Assembly: GCA_025349905.2 (NCBI GenBank)
Contig: MU624656.1
Coordinates: 1 to 34,220, forward strand
Origin: Blastocladiella britannica
Taxonomy: Eukaryota > Blastocladiomycota > Blastocladiomycetes > Blastocladiales > Blastocladiaceae
Direction of reading: 5' to 3'
DNA length: 34,220 bases
Of this stretch, positions 6,747-16,403 are shown piece after piece. Under the pieces are notes generated by a model, which worked only from the letters and a program-made list of their open reading frames with translations, did not search any database and was not told the origin of the DNA. The position numbers and the translations under genes were made by a program. Positions within the stretch are counted from its first letter, which is position 1. Every line of letters starts with the position of its first letter.

Positions 6747-8634
6747 TCAGGGCGGTTTGGCCAGGTCGGGGGGTTCTGTTGCCAGGTGTGGGACAAGCTC
6801 AGTGGTGTGGGTGCACTGCAGGAGCCATACTTGCTCGCGAATCACGGCCGAGAAGGCGGTGATCGCGTCTGACAGGAGCGCGGCCTTGTGCCCACACGCG
6901 TCCGTCCAGTCCCGAATCCAGTTCTCGAGCACGATGCCCACGACCATGAGCAGCGGCGCAGTGTGGTAGTACTGCTCGAGCGCCGCCGTCGCCCCGTCTC
7001 GTTGCGCAGCTGGAAGGACCATGGCGCCCTTGGCACACGCGTACCCGACTGCGTCGGCGACCTCGTCTTGCGCGTCGCAGCACACCAGGAAGTGGCCCGG
7101 CCTGTCAGTGACAACCATGCACGTTGGGCAGTTCAGCAATGGGAATGATGCTGGCCACCAATCGTGGAGTAGCACACAGGTCGGCAGCGTGCCAACCGCG
7201 ATCTTGACCATCCACGCCGCGTGCGCGACACGGCCAAATGTAACAACTTGACGTGGCGCCTTGGAGCCGCCGCCAATCGCCTCAACCATCCTCGCAGCAT
7301 CGACCCGGACAACGCCGTGGGCCCGCCACACACGACCAACCGCTCGACTCTTTTCGCGGCAGTCAACCAACTCGCGCACAAAGCGCCGCGGATCTCCCTC
7401 AACACCACACCTCGCCAACCCCATACGAACCCCAAGTCGCACTCCCGCCGCGCCACCGCGCTGCACGAAAGCACCCCACCCTCACCACGTGCACCACGGC
7501 CCGCCAACACATCCGCCTTCTCGTTTCCTTCCACGTTGGCGTGGCCCTTGACCCAATGCGCGCGAAGCAAGATGCGACGCACACGAACCACCCAACGCAA
7601 CACCGACCACCACACCACACACACAGATCGCACAGCAGCGCGCGCACGAGGGATGAGGGCGCGCTTCACCTTCTTGACGACGCCCTGGTTATCGAGGACC
7701 ACCGTGAGCGCCGTCCCAAACTCGACCAGGCAGGCCGCGAGAATGACCGCGAGCAGCTCGGATCGGAGGCTCGAGTGCTCCCCGCCAGGGACCTGAGCGC
7801 AAACGCCAACGCGCTCAGTACCGTTGTACACACCGACCCCGCCCGCGACCGTGTCTGTGCCCGCGTTGATGAGCGAGCCGTCCGTGAACAGTAGCGGGCC
7901 GAGGCCCTCCGGCGGTAGCCCATCGGGGAGCACTACCGACGGGAAAACGCGCTGCGCAAAGTCGAGGGGGCCGAGCGCTGCCCAGTTTGGGCCGTCGGAC
8001 TTGAACATGTCGGCCTCGATGGCCGCAAGTGCCTCCGGCCTCGGGTCGCGCGGGAGGAACAGCCGCGCGATCTTGTCATGGGCCACGCGATCCGCATGAC
8101 CAGCCTGTCGCTGTCGTCGAGCCCTGCGCCGCCGCTTACGCGTGCCGGGCGCACTGTTGCTGCTGCCGCCTCCGCCCCAGGAGAGGACCGGCAGGGACGA
8201 AAGAGGAGAGGAATGGACGCCCTCGGGAAGTGACCGTGGTGATAATGGAGGAGAAATCGGAGGTGAAGAATGCAAAGTAGAAACGCCACCACCAACATAC
8301 CGCCCACCGCCATTGCCGCCGCCGCTGCCCAAGTGCCCATTGCCGCCGCTGCCCCTGTGGATGTCCGGAGACAGGAGATCATCAATGATTTGGGGTGTGA
8401 GTGAATCGCCGTCATCGCCCCGACCCCAATCGACTGGAAGAAATTGTGGGCCAGTGACAAACAGGCGGCACGCAGAGCGCTCCGCCGCCGTCACATGGCC
8501 CCGAACCGTTGCCAGAGGATCACACAGCGAGCACTGGAGGTACTCCTGTCCCGCCTCGTAACTCAGTTCGTCGGACGCAAAGTGCAGAATGCGCGCGCCG
8601 ACCACCTCGTCATCCGCATCCAGCTCTGGTCAGT
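6747..8634 (-). pseudogene. LINE (non-LTR retrotransposon) RNase H / zinc-finger remnant
   Basis: The upstream frame is open from about 8634 to 7133. It has a CSLC-like finger near its start, a glycine/proline-rich linker, a basic patch (KRRRRARRQR) and a complete-looking RNase H domain. That domain shows FTDGS, SLRSELLA, VVLDNQG and WVKGHANVEGNEKAD, carrying the catalytic D, E, D and the H/D pair. The expected next segment continues only in another frame (7466-6747): VKIAVGTLPT, then CPTC with a following H and C, the zinc motif found at LINE C-termini. A frameshift therefore lies between about 7300 and 7466. No reverse transcriptase or endonuclease is visible upstream, so the copy is 5'-truncated, as most LINE copies are. 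I saw no ATG in the open part. Confidence 0.75.
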
Positions 8635-8907
8635 TGAGCTGTGATCTGACAGGTTATTCAGGCTCTTTGCTGATAATAAACATATCTCCAATGTCATATA
8701 TTCTCGTACTCTCCCGCGTACTCTTGGTCCCGTCACACCCAGCCGTTACATCGACACTGCGATCTACTTGGCCGATGGCCAGTCCTCGACCACAGCGACG
8801 CCAGTGACCACCGGATATGACAAACATCTTGCGGCCGCATGGCAGTGGCGATCGCAGGACTGATGGCTCTGCTGTTGTTGGTCAAGTTGTAAAATAACAT
8901 ACATGGA
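8635..8907. other. No gene recognised
   Basis: On the plus strand a short open stretch (about 8739-8866) reads through YIDTAIYLADGQSS and AAWQWRSQD and then stops. It could be a remnant of a coding exon, but I do not recognise it. Nothing else is seen. Confidence 0.25.
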
Positions 8908-9553
8908 TTATATTACTTTGCATCTGCTGTCCTGGACCATGGCCGGGAGGTACGCCCACTGCGAACCTACCAGGCGACTCTTCCTGCATGTGCTCCACAT
9001 TGGTTGCCTCAGGCTGTGGGCACGACAAGTGCTAAAAATCGTCGTTCGCCGTGGTGGAGGGGCAATACCAGCCATGACGGGACAAAATATGCTCCTTGGG
9101 GTAACTCGCGCTGCTTTTCGATCGCCGGCTCGTGCGCGGTCATTGCGGTGCGGATGGTTGCGGGCAAGGCGGAGCCCAGTGGCGGCTCGCGCGTTCTCGT
9201 CCTCGGTCAGCCCCTCGGCCTCGTCGGCGGCCTTGAAGCGCTCAAAGTGCCAGTCCCACACACATGGTGCACGGGCGCGAGAGCATCAGGGCAACAGCAT
9301 GGCCAATCGCGCAAGCAGGAGCACGCACTCGGCGGCGTGGGAAGAATGGCGCACCAGTGATGCGGTACAGCGAAACGTCGTCTGGGAGCACGACACCTGC
9401 TGTAAATCGGCGGAGGTTGTTGGCAGCAAGTAGGTGATCGACTATGGGAACAACCGCACCACGAGCAGGAGCAGGGAGCCCGCCCTCGTCGGCGAGCATC
9501 GCGAAAATATGCTCAATCAATGCCGGATGAATGCGCTCGAGTAGCGCCTTCAT
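8908..9553 (-). pseudogene. Two weak minus-strand ORFs, possible remnant of one gene
   Basis: An ORF starting at an ATG (9553) encodes LLERIHPALIEHIFAMLADE and then a basic segment, and stops near 9245. A second frame (9261 to 8908) continues with WDWHFERFKAADEAEGLTED and then turns low in meaning. The two frames meet within 20 bases, which suggests one coding stretch with a frameshift. The helical start resembles the lead of the WW-ankyrin proteins only loosely. No function can be given. Confidence 0.3.
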
Positions 9554-10159
9554 GAGCAGCTTAGAAATGGTCTCTAGGAGCGTGATCGGCGGTGATTATC
9601 ACTGGTAATAAACAGAAGTAGTATTGTCAGCGCTCGGCCATGTCCTCGAATGATAGTTCTTGGCTCGCGGACCATAAAATAATGCTATAATAACATGCCA
9701 TGCGAATGGTCGCCACGATCATGGTCGAAAATAACGATCGTGTAATATTGTCGTCGCCAAATGGGAGCGCCGCTCGTGCGTATTGCATTGTCCTCGGCCG
9801 GTGAAAGGGTGCCGGATGCGCTGATTGCCGTGATTATGCATTATTGATGTGATGGGAAAATGGACTTTGCCAGCAACGGAACGGAAAGATCGCATCAACC
9901 CTCTGATGGACCCGTCCGCGGAGCGATATCGTCGGCATTATTGCCCAGAGCACCGGCGTTTGCTGTTGGAGTGCGGAGCTCTCCCATGTACAAAGCATGC
10001 TCTGATCTTGAACCATATTGCATTATACTTTGACTGGTCCTGGCCAATAACCGCGGGCGCTCGATAGACGACTCGCTTTCATTCAGAGCGTCGTCATCCA
10101 CCTCGGCCATTTTACGAGCTCAATAACAGATTAGCTCGTTCGTCGCCATAAGAAAACGC
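9554..10159. other. No gene recognised
   Basis: The sequence is more AT-rich than its surroundings (for example 9650-9760) and contains only short ORFs on both strands (such as 9849-10067 plus and 10110-9895 minus) without recognisable motifs. It is probably old, decayed DNA. Confidence 0.3.
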
Positions 10160-11135
10160 ATTGACATGCAGTACGCTGCAATCGAGGCCGCGGACGATGC
10201 GGCGCTGACCGAGGCCGAGGGGGTGCGCGCTCCGGTCGACAGAATGAGCAAGGCCGCGTTTGCGCAGTCGCCTGCGCACCCGAACGACGGCCGCGCTCGA
10301 GAAGCACTTAGCGCCGGAGCTGCTCGCCGATCCCACCGTGAGGCCCGATTTAACAGCGTTATGGAACCGCCAGCTGCGCCGCGAGATGGCTCAGGGCCGG
10401 CGCCGGATTGAGCTGGCGTTGTTGTTCAGTAAAATATTTTGGAGTGCTCGTTGCTGATTGTTGATGCGAGCTTGACTTTCGACGAGGTCTGGGCCGCCGT
10501 GTGCTACCGAGCCGAGGCCCACGCTTACGTATCAAGCGCAGGTTTGACCCCGAGTCTGCTCCAACCACCAACCTCACCCTGGCGCGCCAGGCGGCCAAGG
10601 CCGCTCGCGGTGCTGCGAGCTAAGGGGATGTTGACCGCCTGCTCTCGAGCGGTGTGGAAATGGCGCTCGAGAGCGACGACGACGACTATGGCGCTTTTGA
10701 TGTCACCATCGCCATTCCAGTTGTGACAATGCGCCGCATGATCGGTCCTGTCGTTGAAGTCATTGCGCTGGCGATCACTACGATGCGCGACTGCGAGATG
10801 CACGAACAGCCCGCCACCAAAGTGGTCGTTGTGGGCAGGTCCGCGGTCAGTCAGTGCGTCTCATACCTTTTTTCAAGTACCATGTAGCTGCCTCTGACGC
10901 TAAGAAAAATAACAGGCACCTGGTCGAGCAGTTGTGCTCAGCCCTCCACCAGGTCAACGCCGCCATTTCGGTCGTTGTTCCCAGCATTCCCGGCTCGGCG
11001 GTGCTGACTGGTAAAGTGCTTTACGTCGTGGCACCCAAGATCGTGGCGAGCCACAAGCTGCAGCGCATGTACAGTTTTGATCAGGCGGTGCCCATCACGA
11101 ACCCGCGGTTCCAAGGCGCGGACACGAGCGAGTGA
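10160..11135 (+). pseudogene. HSP70-like (HSPA12-type) ATPase remnant
   Basis: The C-terminal half of an HSP70-like protein is recognisable but spread over several frames. About 10260-10440 reads ALEKHLAPELLADPTVRPDL, about 10440-10540 SLTFDEVWAAV, 10654-10884 MRRMIGPVVEVIALAI and KVVVVGRSAVSQ, and 10918-11135 AISVVVPSIPGSAVLTGKVL and PKIVASHKLQRMYSF. The last two blocks match the 'VGG..S.YL' and 'VP..PG.AV..GAVL...P' blocks of the actin-like fold in HSPA12 relatives. Frame changes without clear introns argue for a pseudogene. One change can be closed by a 32-nt GT-AG segment (10886-10917), but that is very short for an intron. The N-terminal ATPase motifs were not found. Confidence 0.55.
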
Positions 11136-11377
11136 GCGCCCGCCTCGATCAAAGGCGTGCCTTGCTTCATGCGTGTGTACGTACTGCTGTCTTTTTCTTT
11201 TTGCTGCGTGCAATACTGACTCTTTTCTTTTGCCATCAGTTTGAATTTGGCTCGTTTGAGATTCATGTGCAATTGATGAGCACTGAATTAGACGCGACCA
11301 AGTCAGTACCAATCTGCTACGATTGCGACCAGTGAGTATTGAAAATCATTAATGAAATTTTTACGTTTTATTGTCAT

Positions 11378-12094
11378 TTAAAGCGTCAAATGCCCATGAC
11401 GGAATGCCCAAGCTCTTCGAATGGCAGTGAATCCCGAGTCGCTCATCACGTTGTTCCCGAGCCAAAGCTCAGTCAGGGTTGGGGGCAGCATGGCAGCAAT
11501 CGTAGCAGCGCCCACATTGCCGATCTTGTTCTTGTTGAGGTAAAGCCCTGCCAGTGTCGGCGGCATTTTGGCAGCAATTGCGGCAGCGCCCATATTGCCA
11601 ATGCAGTTGCCAGGGAGCGCCAACTGTGTCAGCGCCAGTGGTAAATTGGCAGCGATCGCTTTGGCACCCAAGTCGCCAATTTGGTTGGAGGAAATGTAGA
11701 GCAGTGTCAGTGACGGTGGCAATCTGGCAGCGAGCGCTTCTGCGCCCGCATCACCAATCCAGTCGTTGGCGAGGTAGAGTTTCGTCAGTGACGAAGGGAG
11801 GATTTGTGCTAGCCGAATAGCTTCCGTTGGGCCCAGACTGCACGATATCAATGTGAGCTTGACCAAACGTCGAGGGCGGTCGGTAAATATGCGCTGCAGA
11901 GTATCGAAGCCAGCTTGACCAATTGGCTTGTTGCAAAGTTGCAAGTCACTCATAGTCCCGTCTGCAAGCTCCATGCGCTTGTCCCAAATGGCGCGATCGC
12001 CTGCGAGCTCAGTGGGTGCATTGAGGTCCTTTGATACAAATTTTGAATAGGTGAACTCAAGTATCTCAATAAAAAAATGGAGTCCGCCGTGCAT
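11378..12094 (-). CDS. Leucine-rich-repeat protein (ribonuclease-inhibitor type)
   Basis: The ORF has 238 residues from the ATG at 12094. After a lead of about 65 residues come LRRs of about 28 residues with the pattern LxxLYLxxNxIGDxGAxAIAA followed by xLPPSLT, as in RNH1/NLRC3-like proteins. These repeats form a curved protein-binding surface; the partner is unknown. The start is uncertain. An open segment upstream in another frame (12165-12097: NATQSLFDDQLGVVAPVLDI then FH) joins in frame if a 32-nt GT-AG segment (12065-12096) is removed. That joined form bypasses the ATG at 12094, begins at a GTG and would need a further upstream exon. The repeats stop shortly before the stop codon, so this may be a small or shortened member. 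Confidence 0.7.
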   Translation of the reverse strand: MHGGLHFFIEILEFTYSKFVSKDLNAPTELAGDRAIWDKRMELADGTMSDLQLCNKPIGQAGFDTLQRIFTDRPRRLVKLTLISCSLGPTEAIRLAQILPSSLTKLYLANDWIGDAGAEALAARLPPSLTLLYISSNQIGDLGAKAIAANLPLALTQLALPGNCIGNMGAAAIAAKMPPTLAGLYLNKNKIGNVGAATIAAMLPPTLTELWLGNNVMSDSGFTAIRRAWAFRHGHLTL

Positions 12095-12216
12095 ACATGG
12101 AAAATATCGAGGACGGGTGCAACGACTCCGAGCTGGTCGTCAAAGAGGCTCTGAGTGGCATTCACTAAAACATAAACTAGAGTCAGACTTCGATCAACAG
12201 ACGACCCTTAGCAAAA

Positions 12217-13453
12217 TCAAATGTGGATAACTGTACTATTGTCATGGACATGGTCGCCCTTCAAGATCGGGATCGGGTCCATTTCTACATCAAAACATTG
12301 CCCGTCAGTCTCCAATCAGCGAAAGCAAAGCAAAAAAAAAAAAAGTCGAACCGGCTGCCAGTGCGGACGCATACAGCTGCACAGGAATGCAAATGTTGGA
12401 CCCACGTGTGCTAAGTCGCGCCACAATTTCGCCGCCCAAGTTGACGCAAACGGAAGGCGTCACCAGGAAGAGTGTGACGAGGTATGCTGAATCGCAGTTG
12501 GCCGGGAGCGTGCCAATGGTCTTTGGGTTGCCGACCATGAATTTCGGATCGTGGCGGGTGCCAGCAGACGAGAAATCCAACGTAAAGTCATCATCAAGTT
12601 GTCGAATTGCGCGCCAGTGCCTGGCAAGCGCCAGAAATACAGGCAGGAGCAGGCAGCGGAGTGCCAGCATGAGCTGATCTGCACCCAGGTCGGCAAGCAC
12701 ACAGTTGGTGGCATGGGAAAGGGTGCGCGTGAACCAAGCGACAACGCGAGGATCGTCAGTGAGCACGGACAGGGTGTTGTCAAAGGCGCGGATTGAGCCG
12801 TCGCCAGCGTTTTTGGCGACGGCGAATTCAGACAGCGTATTGTCGATTTCGGCCAATTTGGTCGCGTCAATGTCGGCCAAGAAGTTGAGGATCAGCTGCT
12901 TGTCGACGCCAAAGAAGTCCGTGGTGTTGTCATCGTCCAGTGCGCCCATGATCGACACAAGCGCTTGATAAATTCGGCCGGTGAGGAAGGCCCTGGTCGC
13001 GTCATAGTCGACCACGATCGATTTTCCAGCCGGCACAACGGCTTCAACTTTGCCGCCGTATCTTTTGGTTGTATCCTCAGTGATGGTGCTCGATGCTTCC
13101 GCAAGCGCAGCCCTGAGGAGGGTCTTGACGCGAGAGTAAAGCTCAGCTGGGGACGGCACACCACTCAAGAGGTTGGCGGCAAGGGCGTCGACCTGCGTCG
13201 CAAACCCGGCGATCTGCTCAAGGACGAGGTTGGGGTGGCGATCGGCGGTGCCGAGCATAATTGTTGACTGTGCATTGAAAGAGATGGCGTTTCCGCCCAC
13301 TGAAATGCGTGCGGACAGAAAATCATACTCCGATCACACCTGTTACTTTTTGCTCAAGGTGAGCGATCTTATATCGCTAGCATTTCAGTCACCAGTTTTT
13401 TTTCGGTATTTCTTCCAGACATTGAGAGATTTGGTAAAGGGATAATTTCCCAT
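12217..13453 (-). CDS. Unrecognised protein, three exons, 358 residues
   Basis: The proposed exons are 13453-13393, 13299-12352 and 12284-12217; the introns are 93 and 67 nt. The phases close exactly (61+948+68 = 359 codons). The start gives MGNYPFTKSLNVWKKYRKKT, a basic aromatic lead. The central part is helical, with an acidic stretch (GALDDDN) and one hydrophobic segment (LRCLLLPVFLALARHW). Without splicing, the second exon would run into poly-Phe from a T-run; with splicing that run is intronic, just after a GTTCGA 5' splice site. The new C-terminus reads EMDPIPILKGDHVHDNSTVI then HI and stop. An ACTGAC branch-like motif lies in the last intron. I recognise no family. An in-frame ATG 15 bases further up is a second possible start. 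Confidence 0.6.
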
Positions 13454-13505
13454 GATATTTATACTCATCAAATCATATACAAGCGGCCGCGGATTCTGCT
13501 GCGCA

Positions 13506-15003
13506 ATGAAAATGCGCTCAAGAACTGCTCGTCGCCGCCATGAATACGGCCCCGTCTCCTCTTCGAGTGGATTGGTTTCCTTGGTGCTGTGCAATAATAA
13601 TGGCAAGTCCATCAGTGCCTTGGCTGCAATGATTTCGACTCGGAGCAATTATTTATCCATCGTGGAGTGGTGGATTGCGCAGCAGCCCAGCAAGGAAGCT
13701 GCTCTGGTGGAGCTCAATGACGACCAGAATTTCTTACCCAATTTATTCCGAGAGTGTGACACCAATACACTCGACTGGTGGTGGGCACACAGCAGCTCGA
13801 AGTTGCCCAAGCCCGAGTTCTTTGCCTATCCTGTCGACACAGTGCTCGCCAGCCATTCCTTGGAAGTGGTTGAATGGTTATGGTCGCAATTTCTGGAATA
13901 CTGCACACCAGGGCATACTTTTGGCAAATACCCATGCAGTATCACTGCGTTTGACTCTGTCAACCTTCTTGACTGGTACTGGCAGCATTTTCAGGCGCCA
14001 AAGGAACTCTTTCCACACTCTGACAGCGAACTACATGGCATTTCATTTAAAATTGATAACCGAACGACTCTGCCCATCTTACAGTGGGCTGTAAACAAAT
14101 GCGCTGAGCTGGGTGATCAGAAACTGACGCTGGCTGAGAGGTTCATTAATTTATGCAGGTTTTTTGGTGATGCTGATTTGCTCGATCTGCTCTTGCACTC
14201 CAAGGATCTGCTGATTGTACACCGGCCAACGAACCTTGTCGCAACAGTGGTTAAACGTTGTCACGCATCTGTTCTGGAGTGGTGGGAGCGCAACCAAGAC
14301 CAGTTGCCACCCCAGGACCTAAACTGTGTTGTTGAACTCTATAAATGCAGCCGAACTTGATGCAGTGGACGTACTCGCGTGGTGGCAAGCACACTATTCA
14401 ATTCCCAAAAATGCGCGGCAGTACACATTGACATCTGCACTCGCCTTTAATGCGCGTAACACACAACTGTGGCTCGTGGACTACCTTGCCCTGGTTCTTC
14501 CTGATCCTGAAGAGGAGCTGTTTTATTTCGTGGAAGAATGCATGGATGCGCTCAACAAGCCCACGCTTTTCACGCTCGATTTCTTTGACATTGTTTACTC
14601 CAAACCAGCCTTCTCCTTGCTTCTTCCTGACCGCGTGCACCTTGATGTGACGATACTGCTTTGGTGGTGCTGTCACACCAACATCACCATTTCGTCATGC
14701 TTGCTGTTACGCCCAACCGATTTGGAATCCCTGCTCGGTTCGCGTTCTTACACTGTGATGGAATGGTGGCTACAGGCGCACCTTGCGGCTGGCCATCGAT
14801 TTGTCCTTCTGGCTGCTGGCAAGCTTGAAGAAACAGGCTTTTATGAGGGAGCTCTGCACAATTGGCTGTACGATGTGACAGTGACACGCAAGATATCGCC
14901 TTATATCGAGTCCGAGAGGGGGATCGTGCTGTACATGTCGCCGCCGTTCCCGGTTCCAGTTCAAGAGGACGGATCGGAAAATTCGGATGAGGGATGGCGG
15001 TGA
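13506..15003 (+). pseudogene. WW-ankyrin-like protein, one frameshift, 5'-truncated
   Basis: Two frames carry one protein: 13506-14345 (SIVEWWIAQQ, LDWWWAH, VVEWLWSQ, LDWYWQH, TLPILQWAVN, VLEWWERN) and about 14335-15003 (DAVDVLAWWQAH, ILLWWC, VMEWWLQAH, SPPFPVPV). A single frameshift near 14330-14355 separates them. It aligns along its whole length with the pseudogene at 23651-25607, but lacks about 160 N-terminal residues of that copy. The first 45 residues here have no counterpart I trust. It overlaps the start of the minus-strand gene at 12217-13453 or lies head to head with it. The WW-repeats resemble divergent ankyrin repeats; the role is unknown. Confidence 0.65.
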
Positions 15004-15107
15004 TTCGGACCACGATTCTGAGGACTGGGGGCGAGGCCGATGAATGGAAAATGCATTTTTGTTGTTTTTATTCTATTTCTCGGATTTTCGTTCTGACGTG
15101 CATGCAC

Positions 15108-15307
15108 TGTGACGCTCGGCGTCCCAAGCGCATAGTGCTCGTGATTCCTTGAAGTAGAGGACTCGCGGCGTGGATCCAAACGGTCTTTGGTCCAGGGTTG
15201 TCGCGAGTCAATTGTTTTATTTAATACATTGACGTCTTCTCCCCCGGAACCACCCTCGACTCCCAGTACCGGCACTGCCCTGCGTCACCCCTGACCCCGC
15301 TGTGACA
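15108..15307 (+). repeat. Solo LTR related to the intact chromovirus
   Basis: The sequence is 200 bp, starts TGTGACG, ends TGTGACA and is flanked on both sides by TGCAC (15103-15107 and 15308-15312). It contains the exact self-priming 11-mer GTCGCGAGTCA (15200-15210) of the intact element. It also keeps the same hairpin plan: arms 15160-15167 and 15202-15209, with an inner pairing of CCAAA and TTTGG. The rest differs strongly, so it belongs to a related family, not the same one. A solo LTR arises when the two LTRs of an element recombine and the inside is lost. Confidence 0.85.
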
Positions 15308-15373
15308 TGCACCAGTCATCCATTCATTCAATTATGAATTCATTCCACAAAAATAATTACCTTATCAAATGGA

Positions 15374-16195
15374 TCACAACTTGGCCGACACCGCAAAGCC
15401 CGCCAACACGTCCGCCGGCACATCCGCCACGGCCGGCGCGTCCACGATCCATTCCGCCGTGGCCCCACTTTCCTTTACAGGTACCGCTGCCGCCGCCGGC
15501 AACCCGCTCTTGACGTCTTCGACCAAGATCTTCTTCATGACCGTGGCCTTCGACGCGCCCGTGGCAACGTACACGACGGCCGCCCGGACCTTGTGCTGCA
15601 CCGCGTGCAACGACAGCGTGATGCGTGACTGGGGCGGTTTGGGCGAGTCGTCGATGGCCACGTACATTTCCGCACTGGCTGAAGAGTCCATCAATGGGTG
15701 GCCGGGGAACAGCGAGCACGTGTGCCCGTCGGGTCCCATGCCCAGCAGCGCCACGTCCACGTGCTTGGGCGCACGGGACGCGTACTCTTGTGCGGCCTTG
15801 GTTGAGTCGTGGACCAGCGCCGGGTTAATGGCCACCACGGTCGGTGCCGGCCCGGGTAGGAAGTCAAACAGTGCTTTTTTGCACGCGGCGTAGTTGGAGT
15901 CGACGTGGTCCAGGGCCACGCACCGCTCGTCGGCGAACGTCCATGTGAATTTCGACCAGTCTTCGGCTGCCAAGTCGGCCAGGGGAGACAGGGCGGCGGC
16001 GCGGCCCAGGACCGAGGGCAGGGACCCACCCGAAAGCGCCACCACGAACTTTTCATTGGCGTTGGTGGTGTGCTTGTTGGTGGACGACCACGAACGGTAC
16101 AGGGCGGCCAGGCGGACCGAGAGACGCGCGTCCACGTCCTGCGGTGACTGCGCGACGTACACGGTCGGGGTGGCCAGGGCAGTGGTGGTCGACAT
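15374..16195 (-). CDS. pgl: 6-phosphogluconolactonase
   Basis: The protein has 273 residues from the ATG at 16195; an in-frame ATG 26 codons earlier adds a tail unlike the family. It hydrolyses 6-phosphogluconolactone to 6-phosphogluconate, the second step of the oxidative pentose phosphate pathway, in the cytosol. Family motifs are in order: FVVALSGGSLP (phosphate binding), FADERCV, DSNYA and LLGMGPDGHTCSLFPGH. The length matches the SOL/DevB family and no intron is needed. It is convergent with the pseudogene at 13506-15003; the solo LTR ends 66 bases beyond its stop codon. It is a housekeeping gene with no sign of damage. Confidence 0.95.
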   Translation of the reverse strand: MSTTTALATPTVYVAQSPQDVDARLSVRLAALYRSWSSTNKHTTNANEKFVVALSGGSLPSVLGRAAALSPLADLAAEDWSKFTWTFADERCVALDHVDSNYAACKKALFDFLPGPAPTVVAINPALVHDSTKAAQEYASRAPKHVDVALLGMGPDGHTCSLFPGHPLMDSSASAEMYVAIDDSPKPPQSRITLSLHAVQHKVRAAVVYVATGASKATVMKKILVEDVKSGLPAAAAVPVKESGATAEWIVDAPAVADVPADVLAGFAVSAKL

Positions 16196-16403
16196 TGTTG
16201 CGATCAAGAGATGGGTTGGTTGGTCAATGGATTTTTGGTTTACACGGCTGAGTGGACTTTCGAAAGTCTCCACCTCACCTGCGATCTCATCCGCTTTGCG
16301 GGCACTGCAACCAATTGTGCGGCTGGTGCAGCAGAGAGTGGATACCGTTTATGGTTCCGACTCTCCCCAGCCGTGCAATGAAAAACGAGAGAAAAGAAAT
16401 ACA

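Noticed and set aside
7221..7894. Plus-strand ORFs opposite the LINE remnant
   Set aside because: They are antisense to the RNase H domain and show only Arg/Pro/Thr-rich sequence.
13385..13648. 87-codon minus-strand ORF upstream of the unknown gene
   Set aside because: Only its last part is used as exon 1. The rest is antisense to the WW-ankyrin pseudogene and lacks coding character.
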